Shown: positions 49,860 through 62,042, counted from the first letter of the stretch. The stretch: 64,000 nucleotides of DNA from Carnegiea gigantea (GCA_029747015.1 JAKOGI010000004.1:1275001-1339000); one strand, 5' to 3'. The notes: generated by a model not told the origin, from the letters alone. Made by a program: numbers and translations.

Positions 49860-50240
49860 ATATTTTAGCACAGCTACTATAGCCTTTACAGCGGACGGCT
49901 CGTCCGGCTTGGGAGCCAGATCGAGCAGCTCAAGCCGCGTGCAGCAAGCGAGCTACCTCGCGGCTCGCGAGGCTGGCAGCGAGCCCCGAGCTGGTTCTGG
50001 TCCTTTTTTTCATGATTTTTCCTTTAAATTTTTATTGATTTTTCCTTTTTTGTTTGGATTTTAAAAAAGAAGTTGTGTATTGTAGAGTGGATTCATGGGT
50101 ATTATTTTATTTGGTGAGTTAAATTTGTAAGCATTGCATTGAAGAAAGGGAGAATTATAAGTCAAAAAATTAACTCAAATACTGATATAACAGAGATGAT
50201 GAGCTAAAAGAATGACTCACCGCTAAAAATGGTCTTATTA
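49860..50240. mobile_element. GC-rich MITE-like repeat, copy B
   Basis: A GC-rich island (49890-50000) with several GGCTCG/CGAGCC inversions is followed by a T-rich stretch and a GTGAG/ACTCAC tail ending AATGGTCTTA. That ending is an inverted match to the AAGACCAT start of copy A at 18680. The layout is the same as copy A, but the sequence is diverged. Confidence 0.5.
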
Positions 50241-51109
50241 ACTGAGCTAATGTTCTTGGAGCCAATATTCTTGAGGTCTTTCTTTGCAGTTCAACCCCTC
50301 TATTTAATGCATCGAGGTAGACGGATGATGCATTGATGCTGCAAGTGCAGTTAACGTCGTTATCCATTGGCAGCAAATTTATGTTATTATATATAGTCAA
50401 AACAGGAATATGAAAACGGATAAAAATAGGAGGATTTTCGAGATTTAAGGAAAAAAAGGGGGGTTACGTAATTATGAATTAAATATATCAGAATCTGCGC
50501 AAATTATTGTATGCAATTGGGTGGATATCTCATTTATCCATCCGAACTCACAATTATGGTCATATTTATCCTTTGTTTTTATTTGCATTTTTTTTTGGTT
50601 CATTTTGTCTATCTTTTTCGAACACATAATTTACTCAAAAGTTTGATATAATATGCTCGCCCTTTTTCATCCTCTATTTTTTTACACATTAAAAGAATTT
50701 ATATTTGTTCGAAAAAAAATTTCCTCCTTTTTGTCTTATTTTCTATTTCATAGTTTATTGTCCCTTAATTTTATAACCTATTTTATCTTCTTTCTTCTTT
50801 CTCTTTTTCTTTTGTATACTTATTATTTACTTCACTTATTTGTGAATGACACGCCATATATGCTGCCCCCTCCCCCCCAAAAAATATATACACATATTTT
50901 TTAAAATTCTTCTATTGAAATATTAAGGCATACACTTATATTTATATTATGGATTTAAGTTCACTATTTTTGTATAAACCCCTAATTTTTAAGATAAATA
51001 TTAATTGAAAATTTGTATATTTATTATCCATACTCAATAGAAGCACACAGATTTATTATAAAATAGACAAAAATAAGAAAAAAATTCACTACAAATTTTT
51101 ATATGTATG
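50241..51109. other. T-rich intergenic DNA
   Basis: No gene. A T-rich stretch (50570-50850) produces hydrophobic spurious frames. Confidence 0.5.
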
Positions 51110-52330
51110 GATACAACATCAGTGAGCAATACTGCATATGCTAGTGAGCTATGTAATATATTTAGTGAGCAATACAATGTTAGTAAGAAATATTTATATT
51201 ATCTTTTATTATGACATAAGCGCATTCGTATTATACATATTTAGTCAGTATAATATAAATATAATCCAACTCACTGAAAATATGTCATAACTTACTAAAT
51301 ATAAGTCATAGCTCACTAATAGACGAATATATCATACCTTAGGATATGAACAAAAAAGTATATGTGATAACTAAAATTGTATACTATATTGTTTGTTCAC
51401 ATCATTTTTATTATGAATAATTAGTATTCCACGCTAAATCATATTGGTCACAAAATACATTTTATAGTTCACTAAATATCTATCATAACTCACTAAATAA
51501 ATAGCATATATAGCTTACTAAAAAGAATATTACAGATAGCCAGCAAATAATATTGTCAAGTTCTTGGGTTATGTTACAGCTCAATTATTTTTTACTATGA
51601 CATAAAGGTATTTGTATTATATTTTGTCAGTATAATACAAATGTAGTGAACTTATTAAATATAGTCCAACTCACTAAATATATGTCATAACTCACTAAAT
51701 ATATGTCATAGCTCACTAAAAAATATAGACAACTAGAATATAGTTTAGTGAGTTTTAGAGGCACAAGAATATTTTTTTTAGTACAATAACACATTTTAAT
51801 AAGTTATATAATATTTTTACTAAGTGAAACGTGGGTATATAATATGCATTAGTTTTGATCTATCAGCTCACTAAAAGTATGTATTAGTTCATTAAAAGTG
51901 TGTCTCAACTCATTAAAATATTGTAGTGAGCTATACATCATTTTTAGTGAGCTAAAATTCGATTGTATAATTACTTCTGTACAACCGATTGTATGATATA
52001 ATAACTCACTAAATAAATATCATAACTCACTAAAAAACATAGACAACTAGAATATAGTTTACTGAGTTTTAAATGCACAACAACATTTTTTTAGTACAAT
52101 AGCACATTTTAATAAGTTATATAGTATTTTTACTAAGTGAAACTTAGGTACATAAGATGCATTAGTTTCGGCCTGTCAGCTCACTAAAAGTATATATTAG
52201 CTCACTAAAACTGTACCTCTGCTCACTAAAATATTTTAGTGAGCTATACATTATTTTTAATGAACGAAACTGAGTGTACAGTAGCATATTTTAGTGAGTT
52301 ATATGGTATTTTTAGTGAATCAAAATTCAA
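51110..52330. repeat. Dispersed TAGTGAGCTA / ACTCACTAAA word array
   Basis: Over 1.2 kb the word CTCACTAAA and its complement TTTAGTGAG recur some forty times, irregularly spaced and in both orientations, often with ATATGTCATA beside them. Longer blocks also repeat, such as ACTAGAATATAGTTTA at about 51734 and 52048. No coding frame. It may be the subterminal or internal part of a foldback or other DNA element, but no ends were identified. Confidence 0.75.
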
Positions 52331-52673
52331 TTGTATAATTATATCTGTAAAATCGATTGTACGATATAATAACTGCAGAAACTAGGGTATAATTAATTCA
52401 GTAGTGTGTCATCCGAAAAATCCGGAGCACGCTAAAAAGCGCTGGTTGTCTCGTTTTTTAATCTCTTTAGCCTTTTGACAATTCAATTTGCATCTTTTTC
52501 CTACCTGAGTTAATAAGCTTTTCAGGATAAGCCTTGAGCATTTCTGCTTTAGATGACTATTCTAATATGATAAGCATATGAATGACTCCAAAAAAGTATG
52601 ACACTCCAAGTCTGTGCACACTCCGAAGCCTGTAAACATGAGGAAATTGACAATATATTTTCCTAAATACTTA
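52331..52673. other. Intergenic spacer
   Basis: No gene or repeat end was recognised. Confidence 0.5.
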
Positions 52674-53483
52674 TAGCTCGTTTGGTTCTGTGTAATCAAA
52701 GTGGTAATGCAATTAAAATAGTAATAATGATTCCATTACCATGTTTGATTACCAATAAAGGATGTAATCAAGATTGCATTGTAATACTGTTTACCTCAAT
52801 CTATGCAAATACAATTACTTAACTTTTCCTAAACTATTGTGATTGCATACCTTTAAATCAAAGCTTACCCAATCATAAGCTATTATATTTTGAGACTTTC
52901 TCTTTCTTCTCTCCAATATCTGTCCTCTACTTCCCTACACCACCACGGTTTTAAAGGTTTGAAGCCCCCTCAACCCCTCTATCTCCTCTCCATATTAGAT
53001 AAGGTTTAACTGGAACGATGATCGTATTATTGTAACTTCATTTTTGTACGTACTAGACATCATCTCTCTCTCTCTCGCCCCCCCTCCCTCCCTCTCCCTC
53101 TCACACACACATCATCATCATCATCTTCTCTCTGTACTTTCTCAACTTAAACAATATTACATTCATGTAATTTAGAGGAAATAAAGTGAAGTAAGTCTCA
53201 TGTAAATTATCATAATTATGATGATAAGATATTGGATGATAATTATCAATAAAACTATAAATAATTAAAGTAGGCAAAATAAAATGCAAATTGAATTGTA
53301 AGTACTTCACGCCACGTGTAAAATTAAGTATTGTTTGTAAATAAATTCATCCCATTACAATTGTAAAAACTTTATAACTAAATATTGTAATGTAATTATT
53401 ATCCCATTTCATTATACTAATCATTGCATCACATGATTAATTCCATTGCGTAATGATTGCATTGATTTCAACCAAACGCCACG
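52674..53483. mobile_element. MITE-like element with CGTTTGGTT / AACCAAACG ends
   Basis: The left end is TAGCTCGTTTGGTTCTGTGT and the right end TTTCAACCAAACGCCACG. TTA lies on both sides (52671-52673 and 53484-53486). Subterminal ATTACCATTACAATTG-type words are inverted between the two halves. A CT/CA/ATC simple-sequence stretch (53064-53125) lies in the middle. The TTA duplication suggests a Harbinger-type MITE. Confidence 0.55.
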
Positions 53484-53539
53484 TTAGGGATACTCCTAGA
53501 CACAAGTTGCTGCCTTGATTGGTTGAAAGGTAATTATTG

Positions 53540-54035
53540 GGGATATTTTTCACTGTTGTATAAGGCTATTTTGTTAGAATAGAATCTATCATATATTGTG
53601 TCAAATCTTTTTGATATTATTTTGCAAACTCCTTTCCAATTCCTGGTTGAATTGCAAAATTGCTTGTTGGCCAAGATAGGGATAGCCAGCCATGTTGTAT
53701 AAAAGCCGGAGACATGTATCAAACAAAGACAGGGGAGAAAAGAGGTGAATAAAAACATCCTTCATCAAATATCAAGATCTTTGAATTTTATCAATGTGCA
53801 GCGATACCTACTTTCATATTTTAACACACCGCTCACGTGTAGACTACTAACTCAGCCTAATATGTGCACATAATTTTAATCAAACGGGGACGGTAGCATA
53901 TTAAGATCAAGCAACCTGCTCTGATACCATGTTAAATTTTTTATATCAATTTGATCTTCAATAAAGAGTCACGCATATAAGCTCAAATGAGGTTGCAACC
54001 CAAAACTAATTGGCAATGACAGGTAAAAAAATTTA
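53540..54035 (-). mobile_element. Copia LTR remnants with 103 bp internal region (TRIM-like)
   Basis: On the minus strand an LTR end TAACA (at 53930) is followed at once by the tRNA-Met primer site TGGTATCAGAGC (53929-53918). About 90 bases later comes the purine-rich CACGTGAGCGGTG and then TGTTAAAATATG (from 53826), which looks like the next LTR start. That order (LTR, primer site, polypurine tract, LTR) with no coding region is like a TRIM or a deleted Copia element. The outer LTR ends were not located. Confidence 0.45.
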
Positions 54036-54039
54036 TTAT

Positions 54040-54540
54040 CGAAGATCACTCCCCTTATTTCTTGCATCCTTCCAAGGGATCTGGAATATTAATTACTGCA
54101 GTGATTTTTGACGAAAAGAACTATGATTAATGGAAAAAAGCAGTTAGAACCGCTCTAAAAGCCAAGCACAAATTAGGGTTTATTGAGGGAACCCTAAAGA
54201 AACCAACTTTGAAAGAAGAAGATGACCCACTAGAATTGCAAGCATGGGAGATGGCTAACTCCATGATCTGTTCATGGATACTAGGTGTTATCGACCCCAA
54301 GCTAAGGACGAGTATAGCCTATGTTGAGAACGCAGAACTTATGTGGAAGAACCTTAAAAAGCGACATACAGTTTCCAACGCCCTAAAAATACATCAACTT
54401 AAGACCAAACTAGCCGAGTGGAAGCAAGGAGAGCTAGAGGTCATAGAGTTTTATTCCAAACTTATGGGTTGCGTCAGTCAAAATTTCTTCCTTGCGATGA
54501 GACTAGAACCTAGTGCCAAAAATTCTCTTTGGAAATTTTG
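54040..54540 (+). pseudogene. Copia gag N-terminal relic
   Basis: The plus-strand frame matches Copia gag. A FDEKNYD-type start with a stop at about 54128 is followed by AVRTALKAKHKLGFIEGTL, DDPLELQAWEMANSMICSWI and HQLKTKLAEWKQGELEVIEF. Homology ends near 54480 and the frame stops at 54540. Its orientation is opposite to the LTR remnants beside it, so the two come from different insertions or a rearrangement. Confidence 0.8.
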
Positions 54541-55260
54541 ATCTCTCTCTCAAATTCTCTAAATTTAGGTCCTCTCTCTCTTTCTCTGCAAATTTCAAAT
54601 CTCAGACTCAAATCAGGGGCGCTTGTGGCTGTAAATTTTAAACTCTGACCAAGTTTTCTGTTAACAGGTTGTAGGTGCATGAAAGTCACATGTCAGGGTG
54701 CCGGCATTCCAGCAGCTGGGCATTTGGTTTGTAAGCAGTCCAATTGGGGCCTTGAAGACTTGTAGAGAGAAGTCTTCGTAAATTTAAAAAATTAACAATG
54801 TGGATAGTTGGTCATGTGCGCCTTTTTAATAAACTTACGACTTGTAATTTTTTTAGTCATTGTTTAGCTGGGCTTTGGTTTTTAGATCAGTCTTTGTTGC
54901 ATTTGGTTTTTGGTCATTTAGACCTAATTAACTAGCTGGGCTTTGGTTTAACTGGGGGTCATGAGCGGGTCATGGTCGCCTAGCGCATGACCTGACCCGA
55001 CCCATTAAAATTTTACTGCTGACCCGCCGCGCCCCTTTTGCTATTGGATGTGCCTTGACCCGGCGCAACCCGGCCCACTGCCCAGGCCTAGTGCCCAGTT
55101 TTTTGAATGTTCAATTTTGTAGATGTTCTACTATCATCGACCATAAACTTATCTAAGTTTAATTTGATCCAATAAAGTTGGCTAAGTTAGATTCAATTAT
55201 GAAAGAAATAAAAATACTCTATCAACATTAATTTGGGAGAAACGAATTAGCATCACACTA
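54541..55260. other. Intergenic DNA with a GC-rich hAT-like end
   Basis: A block of GACCCG/CGGGTC words at about 54950-55095 ends CCCAGGCCTAG, reminiscent of a hAT terminus (TAGGCCTGGGC on the minus strand). No partner end or target duplication was found. No coding signal. Confidence 0.4.
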
Positions 55261-55264
55261 CTAC

Positions 55265-55445
55265 CGCAGTCGTAATTCAGGATGAGGGAAAAAGGAGGTA
55301 TTTTAGAATACCTCATTTTTTCCTCACTCTCTTCTTCCCCCACTCCACCAACCCTTGAACCCTTCACCTCTGGGAAATCTACGTGTTGATTATTAATAAA
55401 TGCCAGAGAGGAACAAGGCGGGCTGGTGCTCAGATTTGCCTGATA
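55265..55445 (-). mobile_element. SINE-like repeat with GAGGTATTTTAGAATACCTC hairpin, copy C
   Basis: Third copy of the family. The hairpin is at 55295-55314, CT-rich stretch next, then ACCCTTGAACCCTTCACC and AATAAATGCCAGAGAGG. All three copies in the window have the same orientation. Confidence 0.55.
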
Positions 55446-55650
55446 CATTATATCATAGTAAATCGCATATCTAGGGAGGGTACGCGTCTATTTAGATTTT
55501 TTATTTTTTTTAAGGTACCAGGCAGCATGGGTTGTGACTGGTGACCAGGCTCAGGGACAGGGGACTGGTCCAACGCTATGAGCATCCTAGCTATGATAGG
55601 TATTCGAATTTAGGCTGTCATGATAGGAGAGGCCACTAATTAATTACCAG

Positions 55651-56083
55651 TAGGGTGACAACAAGTTGATTTGGGTTAGGTTAGGATTAAGCCGTTTATG
55701 AACTGAGGCGGGTGAAGTCATGACCAACCTGTTAACAAAGTGGGATGGGCCGGGCTTTTATATAAATGAATGGGCCGCATCAGGTCAACCCATGGATGAT
55801 CCATTTTTGGCCCGTGTTAAATGGAACAAATTAAACTTGCACAGAAAACTTTATTATATAAATTGTTGATAGTAAATTTAACTAATTGTAGCACAAAAAT
55901 TGATCTGACTGGTAGGTTAGAAAAAGTACTGGATCATTAAACGGGCTATTAATAGGCCAATCCGATCCGACCCGCTAATATATTTTTAACGGACTAGCCC
56001 GCTATTAACCCGACTCTTTATACCCATTTCAAATGGGGCAATCCGCTTTATTCAATGGATGCCTGACCCGTTGCCTACTCTTA
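55651..56083. mobile_element. Degenerate non-autonomous hAT-like element
   Basis: The left end TAGGGTGACAAC and right end GTTGCCTACTCTTA are imperfect inverted repeats. The flanking 8-mers ATTACCAG (55643-55650) and ATTACGGC (56084-56091) could be a decayed target duplication. The interior is rich in GGGCC/GACCCG words near both ends, as in other hAT derivatives. No transposase. Confidence 0.5.
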
Positions 56084-56699
56084 ATTACGGCCATCCACAT
56101 CAAGTCATGATTGATAGTAAAAATCTCAATTGGATCTCAAGCATTAGTCTAACTTCAATCAAGACGACCACAAAAAAGAGACCCACATTAATGCTGAGCC
56201 AAATCCAACAAAATACAATTTTATTGTGGATGACATCTAAATCTCTATCAGTTTTCAAGGTACTTCTAACAAAAAAGCTACACAATATATCGATGTTCAA
56301 CCGTTGCAAGCATCCATGCATCCTATCAAACCCAAATGGTTGTACTGTCACCCACTCTCCGTCTTAGGCCTTCAATGAGAAGAGATTTAACACCCCAAAT
56401 GGATCTGCAAGTAAAACTAGCTAGGGTCCCATCCCTAGAAGGTAGGAGCCTTTAAAACAGAAGAATGAGGAAAGTACATTGATTTGAGGGTTTTATAAGG
56501 CAATATGTCACCCCCCAAAGAGGGATCGGGGATGCTAGGCTCAAAGCTTATATCATACACCTGAGAATATATACTCCTGGAAGTCATGTAAGCGAAATAT
56601 ATATTAATAACCGTCATATGACAAATACGCATTAAAAAAAAGAATATATATGTGGTAATAGGAGTACATGCTCCCGAAAATATGTAATAATTTGTCATG
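56084..56699. other. Intergenic DNA
   Basis: Open frames on both strands (for example 56059-56367) show no recognisable protein. No repeat ends seen. Confidence 0.45.
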
Positions 56700-56936
56700 C
56701 TCGACTCATTTTGCTAAAAGGGCTGCATTAAACACTTTCCAGTCGCAAAAACCCATCTCCCATGTTCTTTGGAAGGCACAAGTGCTCCCAAGATTTTCAG
56801 TGATGCCTTGGTCCTTCATAGAGTTACCCCACCAAAATCTGACCATAAGAGCTTGAATATTCTCTAACAAGCCGTCAGATAATTTGAAGACATGCATCAT
56901 GTACATGAACATGATTATGTGAAGTTGAGAACACAT
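56700..56936 (-). pseudogene. L1-type LINE reverse-transcriptase C-terminal fragment
   Basis: The minus-strand frame reads VFKLSDGLLENIQALMVRFW, WGNS, and ends FCDWKVFNAALLAK. This is the pattern of the region after the RT domain of plant L1 LINEs (FWWG ... GLGFRDL ... FNxALLAK). Only about 75 residues remain, and both ends are truncated. Confidence 0.7.
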
Positions 56937-58058
56937 ACCAACTTCTGTTTAGACTTAGGGCTTACAACTTCTGTAGTTCAAATCTTTATTTTTCAACTTT
57001 GTCCATCTAAAACTTTAAAATAAAAAATAAGGGTCAATTCAAAATAATTTATTCTACCTAGCGTGTTGAAAGCTTTTCTTAATTAACCAATGTTTTCCTT
57101 CGTTATCTCCTTCCAATATTACAAAGATGAAAAAAGGTGTGATTCTCCTCTCTGATATTGGCAACAAATATTTTACTAATCATCTCTACAAGTACTCCAA
57201 GGTTTTGATTGACTGCATTGTATGTTGTTTACAACCAATTATTGATAGTACTACGTAGTAGATACCCTTGGCATAAACACCTTAGTATATATGGTACTGA
57301 TTTTGATTAAACAAGTGCAAAAACTCGATGTTGCAAATGTTCGATTCATGTGGAAGAAATTTGGATGGCGCAAGAGAAAGTTGCACTTTGATTATCTTGC
57401 TGCCATGAGTTACGTTCAGCGAGCATTTTCACTTTTCCGTTCAGCAAGAGATGTCACTTTTCCGATCAGCAAGAGATGTCTGATCCACCACTTTTCCAAT
57501 CAGCGAGAGATGTCAGATCCCTTCACCGTGCTTCTAACAATGAGGGGCATTGGAGTACCGGCAGTGTCCTTAGCAAATCATACAATCTTATCTCACATCG
57601 CACAGCCACACTTGCGTTGAAGACAAGAGTGAGACCCGAAGCCAATGGTTCATCGTATACCTCAACTAATATTATGCCCAAGACAGTACGTAATTTCTCA
57701 ACTTCGTATTTGGACAATGTACAAATGATGCAAGACATGAAGCATGTTATAAGATTATGAATAAAACATATCAAGTTACAGCTACCAATTATAATTCAGC
57801 ATATGAAATGAGCACCTTTCTGCACTTTGCATGACATGCACGAGAGAATCGCAACCGCAAAATCAAATGTAGGAACCAAGAGCAATCCGAAAAATAAATT
57901 TCTCCATGAAAATCATCTTACAACTCTCTTGAACCACAAAAGCATGGAAAAATAGAAGCGCAAAATTTCAGATAGTCGATCTCATTGGAAAATCTCGCTA
58001 AATAAGTGTCTATAAACTAAAATCATGAGAAGCATCGATAATGTAATAGAAAAATAAT
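56937..58058. other. Intergenic DNA and 3' region of the RPS3A gene
   Basis: An open frame at 57291-57620 (+) has no recognisable homology and overlaps a small tandem repeat. I do not call it a gene. The last 200 bases are the 3' untranslated region of the minus-strand ribosomal protein gene. Confidence 0.45.
57428..57513. repeat. Three-unit tandem repeat, about 27-33 bp units
   Basis: CACTTTTCCGTTCAGCAAGA, CACTTTTCCGATCAGCAAGA and CACTTTTCCAATCAGCGAGA follow one another, each ending in GATGTC. Confidence 0.85.
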
Positions 58059-60166
58059 TTAGGCGCCGACGACTTCTGTAGTTTCACCCTCAGCCATGGT
58101 CTCGTCAGCTGGCCGGTCCAACTTCACACCTACATCCTCTGAGTAGTCACCATGAACCTACATTCATAAACACAAGAACGTATGTCAATAGGGCCAGGGT
58201 GCAACACCCAGGGAGTAGGGTCCTTTGATCAGGACAAGAAAGAAGCCTGTGTACCTCCATCAATTTGCCAAGATCGAACTTGGGAGCTTTGAGAATCTTG
58301 ACCTTCCGAATGTAAACGTTCTGAAGAGGGTAGATGCTGGAGGTGGCTTTCTCAATCTCCTTACCAATAGACTCGGGGATGAACTTAGCAACCAAATCCT
58401 TGAGATCACATGAGCTAGCCTGGTTCACCATGATCTCACGCATTTTACGGCGGATCTACATTGAACAATCACAATACCCAACATGTTAGCCAATGCACCA
58501 TAATCGACAAACAATTGCCCTTCAGTGCTCTTGACAGACCTGGCGGATTTGGCTGGACTGAGCGTAGGTGGTCCTCTTGACTTGGTTAGGACGTCTCTTG
58601 GTGAAGGCAATGCAGAACATCCTGAGAGTAAAGTTGTCTGTGGTCTTGACATCGACATGGGCCTCAATCAAAGTTTGCCACTTGCGGACCAAAGACCTCA
58701 ACTTGTCGGTTGTGAAGTCCATACCCTGCAATTCCAAACAGAGATTTACCATTAGTATTGCTGAAGTCACACCTGTAGAGCACCAAGCAGAGACAATATC
58801 GATAGTTTAAAAAGGAGAAATACCCAGAAGTTGGTAAGGACATTACGGCCTTGAACATCCTCAGCCCTCAGGCGGATCTTCCTGAAGAACTGGTCTTCAT
58901 CACCTTGAAGGTCAGCAAGTGAAATCTCAAAAACTCTGTGCTTGAGACCCTCAGAAGCAATCTGGCGTTAAATGAACAGCAACCCAAAAATGCAAACACC
59001 ATACTTGGTCAGTTACTCAAGATAAAGCTCTCACTCATCAACGTTATTCGAAAGTCAGTAGTAAGTACACAACATTAAGACTACAAATTCAACAATTGTT
59101 TGAGCGAAAGAGAATTGTGATCCCGCCGAAACACATAGCATAAATTACACATCCAGATTAAGCTACCCAATGAAATGGGGAGACCGTCAAAAAACATGAC
59201 CCGGCTAATCACAATTGAGAATTAACTGATCCGCAAAACAACAGATAATGAGATCTCACCATTGCCAGTGCAGCAGAACAGGCATAACAAGGAAAACCAC
59301 TACAGATTCAAAAAACCAAGCTTTGCTAGACCCCTACTGAATTTCAATACATATGTCTAACAAAGGCATCAGGGGAAAGTGGAAAACCATTTCTGTAAAT
59401 AGTTGAAATACCACATTATCTGCTCGCCACAATTTGGAGTATCAAAGAACAATTAACAGGTATTATATCTTTTATGCATTTAGGGGCTCTGCCCTTTTGA
59501 ATACACCCCCCCCAACAAACAAACAAACCAAAAACTTGTATATGCCTCTGATGGGAGTACAAATCCCTGTCTACAACCCTGATCAATCACCAACGACAAA
59601 TCAACACCAAATAAACGGTGCTTCAGATAATAAAGCTATACAAAACATTAGCACCGAATACAAAAAATCGGCCAAGCCAGTTCCATAAACATAGCAAAGA
59701 ACGTATTCGGCACAGAATCTTCATTTCAGTCCTCAACACACCCCAAACAACGGAAAAAAGTCAAAGAAATTAGAAGGAGAGAAAAATAGAGAGAGTGAGA
59801 GACGTACCTTAGTACCCTGCGTACGGGTGACGAGGGTTTTGCCAACATTCCTAACACTGAAGATTGAAGGTGCTTTGATGTCGTACCAATCCTTCTTAGA
59901 GAAAGGATCCGCTCTGTAATCAAAATCATCAGACAAAACAACGATCAAACCAAACTCCCATTTGGAAAACAGTGATTAACTAACTGAATTGAATCGAAAA
60001 GAAAAGAGAGAACAACTTACGCCTTCTTCTTGCCTCCCTTCTTGCCCTTGGAAATCCTCTTGTTCTTCCTGAAAGGCAAAATACCAATGCCAGATTAGGT
60101 TAGATTTGCAGAAGATCAATGGAGAGACAGACAGCGAGAGAGAAGGAAAGACTACCCGACGGCCAT
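58059..60166 (-). CDS. RPS3A: 40S ribosomal protein eS1 (S3a)
   Basis: Seven exons on the minus strand: 60166-60156, 60068-60021, 59913-59808, 58961-58824, 58725-58540, 58455-58255, 58157-58059. The total is 789 nt and 262 residues, the usual plant length. All introns are GT-AG. The first exon holds only the ATG and 8 more bases, MAVG followed by [16 protein letters not shown]. Other signatures are [70 protein letters not shown] and the end [17 protein letters not shown]. eS1 is a structural protein of the small ribosomal subunit near the mRNA exit and is made in the cytosol. The frame is intact, so this is very probably an expressed housekeeping copy. Confidence 0.97.
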
Positions 60167-60250
60167 GGTGGATGAGGGTTTTCCGCTGCTGCTGCTGCTC
60201 TTCTGGGCACTAGGAGCACCTTCGTTCAAGTGAAAGCCCTACAATTGAGC

Positions 60251-60258
60251 AAACCCTA
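60251..60258 (-). promoter_or_regulatory. Telo-box upstream of RPS3A
   Basis: AAACCCTA on the plus strand (TAGGGTTT on the gene strand) lies 85 bp before the start codon. Telo-boxes are common in the promoters and leaders of plant ribosomal protein genes. Confidence 0.6.
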
Positions 60259-60343
60259 GATATCGCAACCCCTTTTTATTTGCGGACTTTTTCGTTTCTT
60301 CGCTCGTTAATGCGGGTCAGAGTTCGGGTTGCGGTTTTTTGTT

Positions 60344-60349
60344 TGGGCC
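60344..60349 (+). promoter_or_regulatory. Site II (TGGGCC) element upstream of RPS3A
   Basis: TGGGCC about 180 bp before the start codon. Together with the telo-box it forms the site II/telo-box pair known from plant ribosomal protein and cell-growth promoters. Confidence 0.55.
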
Positions 60350-60359
60350 GTTTGATTCT

Positions 60360-62042
60360 GGCCACTTTTTGGTTTCTAATTTTTTTTTTTTCCCCAACTT
60401 TTCAAGTTATAACCAGTTATAATTAATAACTTCCTTCTAAAATAATGATATTTATGTAACATATTTATCCTCCCTTTTAAATTTTGTAAAAAGTACGTAA
60501 ACAAATACAATAACAGGTAGTCAATTTGTATAATTAGCTAAACTCTGGAATCCCTTTATGTGCTCTTAAGGGTTACATATGAGTTGTTAGGTTTCATATA
60601 TTGGAATCATATGTAACTACTAAGTGACTTCACTTCATTTTGAGTCTTCCAAATTCCAACTATATCAAATGGTTCTATATATTTATAGGATTACTCCCTT
60701 CTTTTCTTATATATTGATATATTTTTTTTTAGATATATCTATTGTTATAAATATATCGCTGAGTAGCACTTGTTTTCCCTAGTAAGTAATTACCAGAGGC
60801 AAAATGCAATTCAATAACCATAAATACCCATGCAAACACCTAAGAAGCCTCCTCAAAAACAAACAACTATTATAGTGGCAAACATATGCAAGAAATAAGA
60901 CGAAAATGCTCAAAGTATATTAATATCTTCAATTTTAGATTGTAAACCATATTAGGTTCTGTTCGTGAGTTTATTAACATGAAATAGCACTTATAAGTCT
61001 TACAATGAAAACAAAAAACAAATTATTATAAGTCTAAAGCTGCAAAAAAATACAACTTTTATAAACTAATACAAATCTTTCTTACATTTAAGTCCCAAAA
61101 TCAATAAAACCTTCTTATATCCGATATCTTTATTATTGATGGAATAATAACTAATATTATCGTAACGTAAAAGTTAAATTTCACCTTACAAGATTGAAGG
61201 TCAAGTCTCACCTTCATTACATAAGAAATTTTTTACTAAAATATCGTATTTATGTGGTGGTTTTTGCTTAAATATCGTATTTATGTGGTGGTTTTTGCTT
61301 GGCTACATTCTAGCATGAAATGTTTTATATGAAGTTGTATTGGAAGGGTGGATGGTACAATTCACAATAGTTCTCTTTTTGGGGGTAACCAATTCATGGT
61401 AGTTTCTTATCCAGAATATAATTCCATTTTAAACTAACATCATAAATAATAGGAAAAAAAATATTTAAAAGAAAAAACAAATCGCGGTTCGACAAATCAA
61501 TCCGCCACTGCATTTTTGTCCCCCTCTATATTGTATAATAGCCTTTTCTTTTTTCCGTATATGCAGTATTTGCATCTGGCTAAACAGGCTTGTTCTTAGG
61601 TCAGACTTAATAATTTGATCGAATCTCGTTATATAAACCCTACAAAGATCAAATTTCCCAAAACAACTCGAGCATTCAACCTAAATGTTCACAATGATAC
61701 AATCTGTCTTGGTTTGCAACTTCCCACACAAAATCATATGCAGCTTCAATCCCATCGTGCACAACTGGAAATCCAGAACCTTATTTGATATCAGATCCAT
61801 CTCATTTGAGAACAGATAAGAATCCAGAGTACAGTGCCTGTCCATACAAAATCCTGGAAACACCACTAAACCAGTAAAAACAGCTTGTAAAAAGCAAAGC
61901 AGAACGAAGATAGTGAAATTTTAAATAATTCTGCCATTTTTAGCCCTACTAAACTAGATCATGGAGTGATTGTTCTACTGAGTTTACAACGGCAATGAAA
62001 CAAATGTAAAAATCCAATTGTGAAGGGCTTTCAGTTTCACTA
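60360..62042. other. Intergenic DNA between RPS3A and EMC2
   Basis: No supported gene. A 31 bp direct duplication (ATATCGTATTTATGTGGTGG unit) occupies about 61240-61302. The right part includes the 3' untranslated region of the EMC2 gene on the minus strand. Confidence 0.5.
61240..61302. repeat. 31 bp unit repeated twice in tandem
   Basis: AATATCGTATTTATGTGGTG plus GTTTTTGCTT occurs twice head to tail without mismatch. Confidence 0.9.

Noticed and set aside
57291..57760. Two overlapping open frames of about 100 codons
   Set aside because: No recognisable domain, no start context or splice support, and the frames run over a tandem repeat.
58962..59807. Search for a box C/D snoRNA in the long RPS3A intron
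   Set aside because: TGATGA- and CTGA-like words exist on the gene strand but not at snoRNA spacing.
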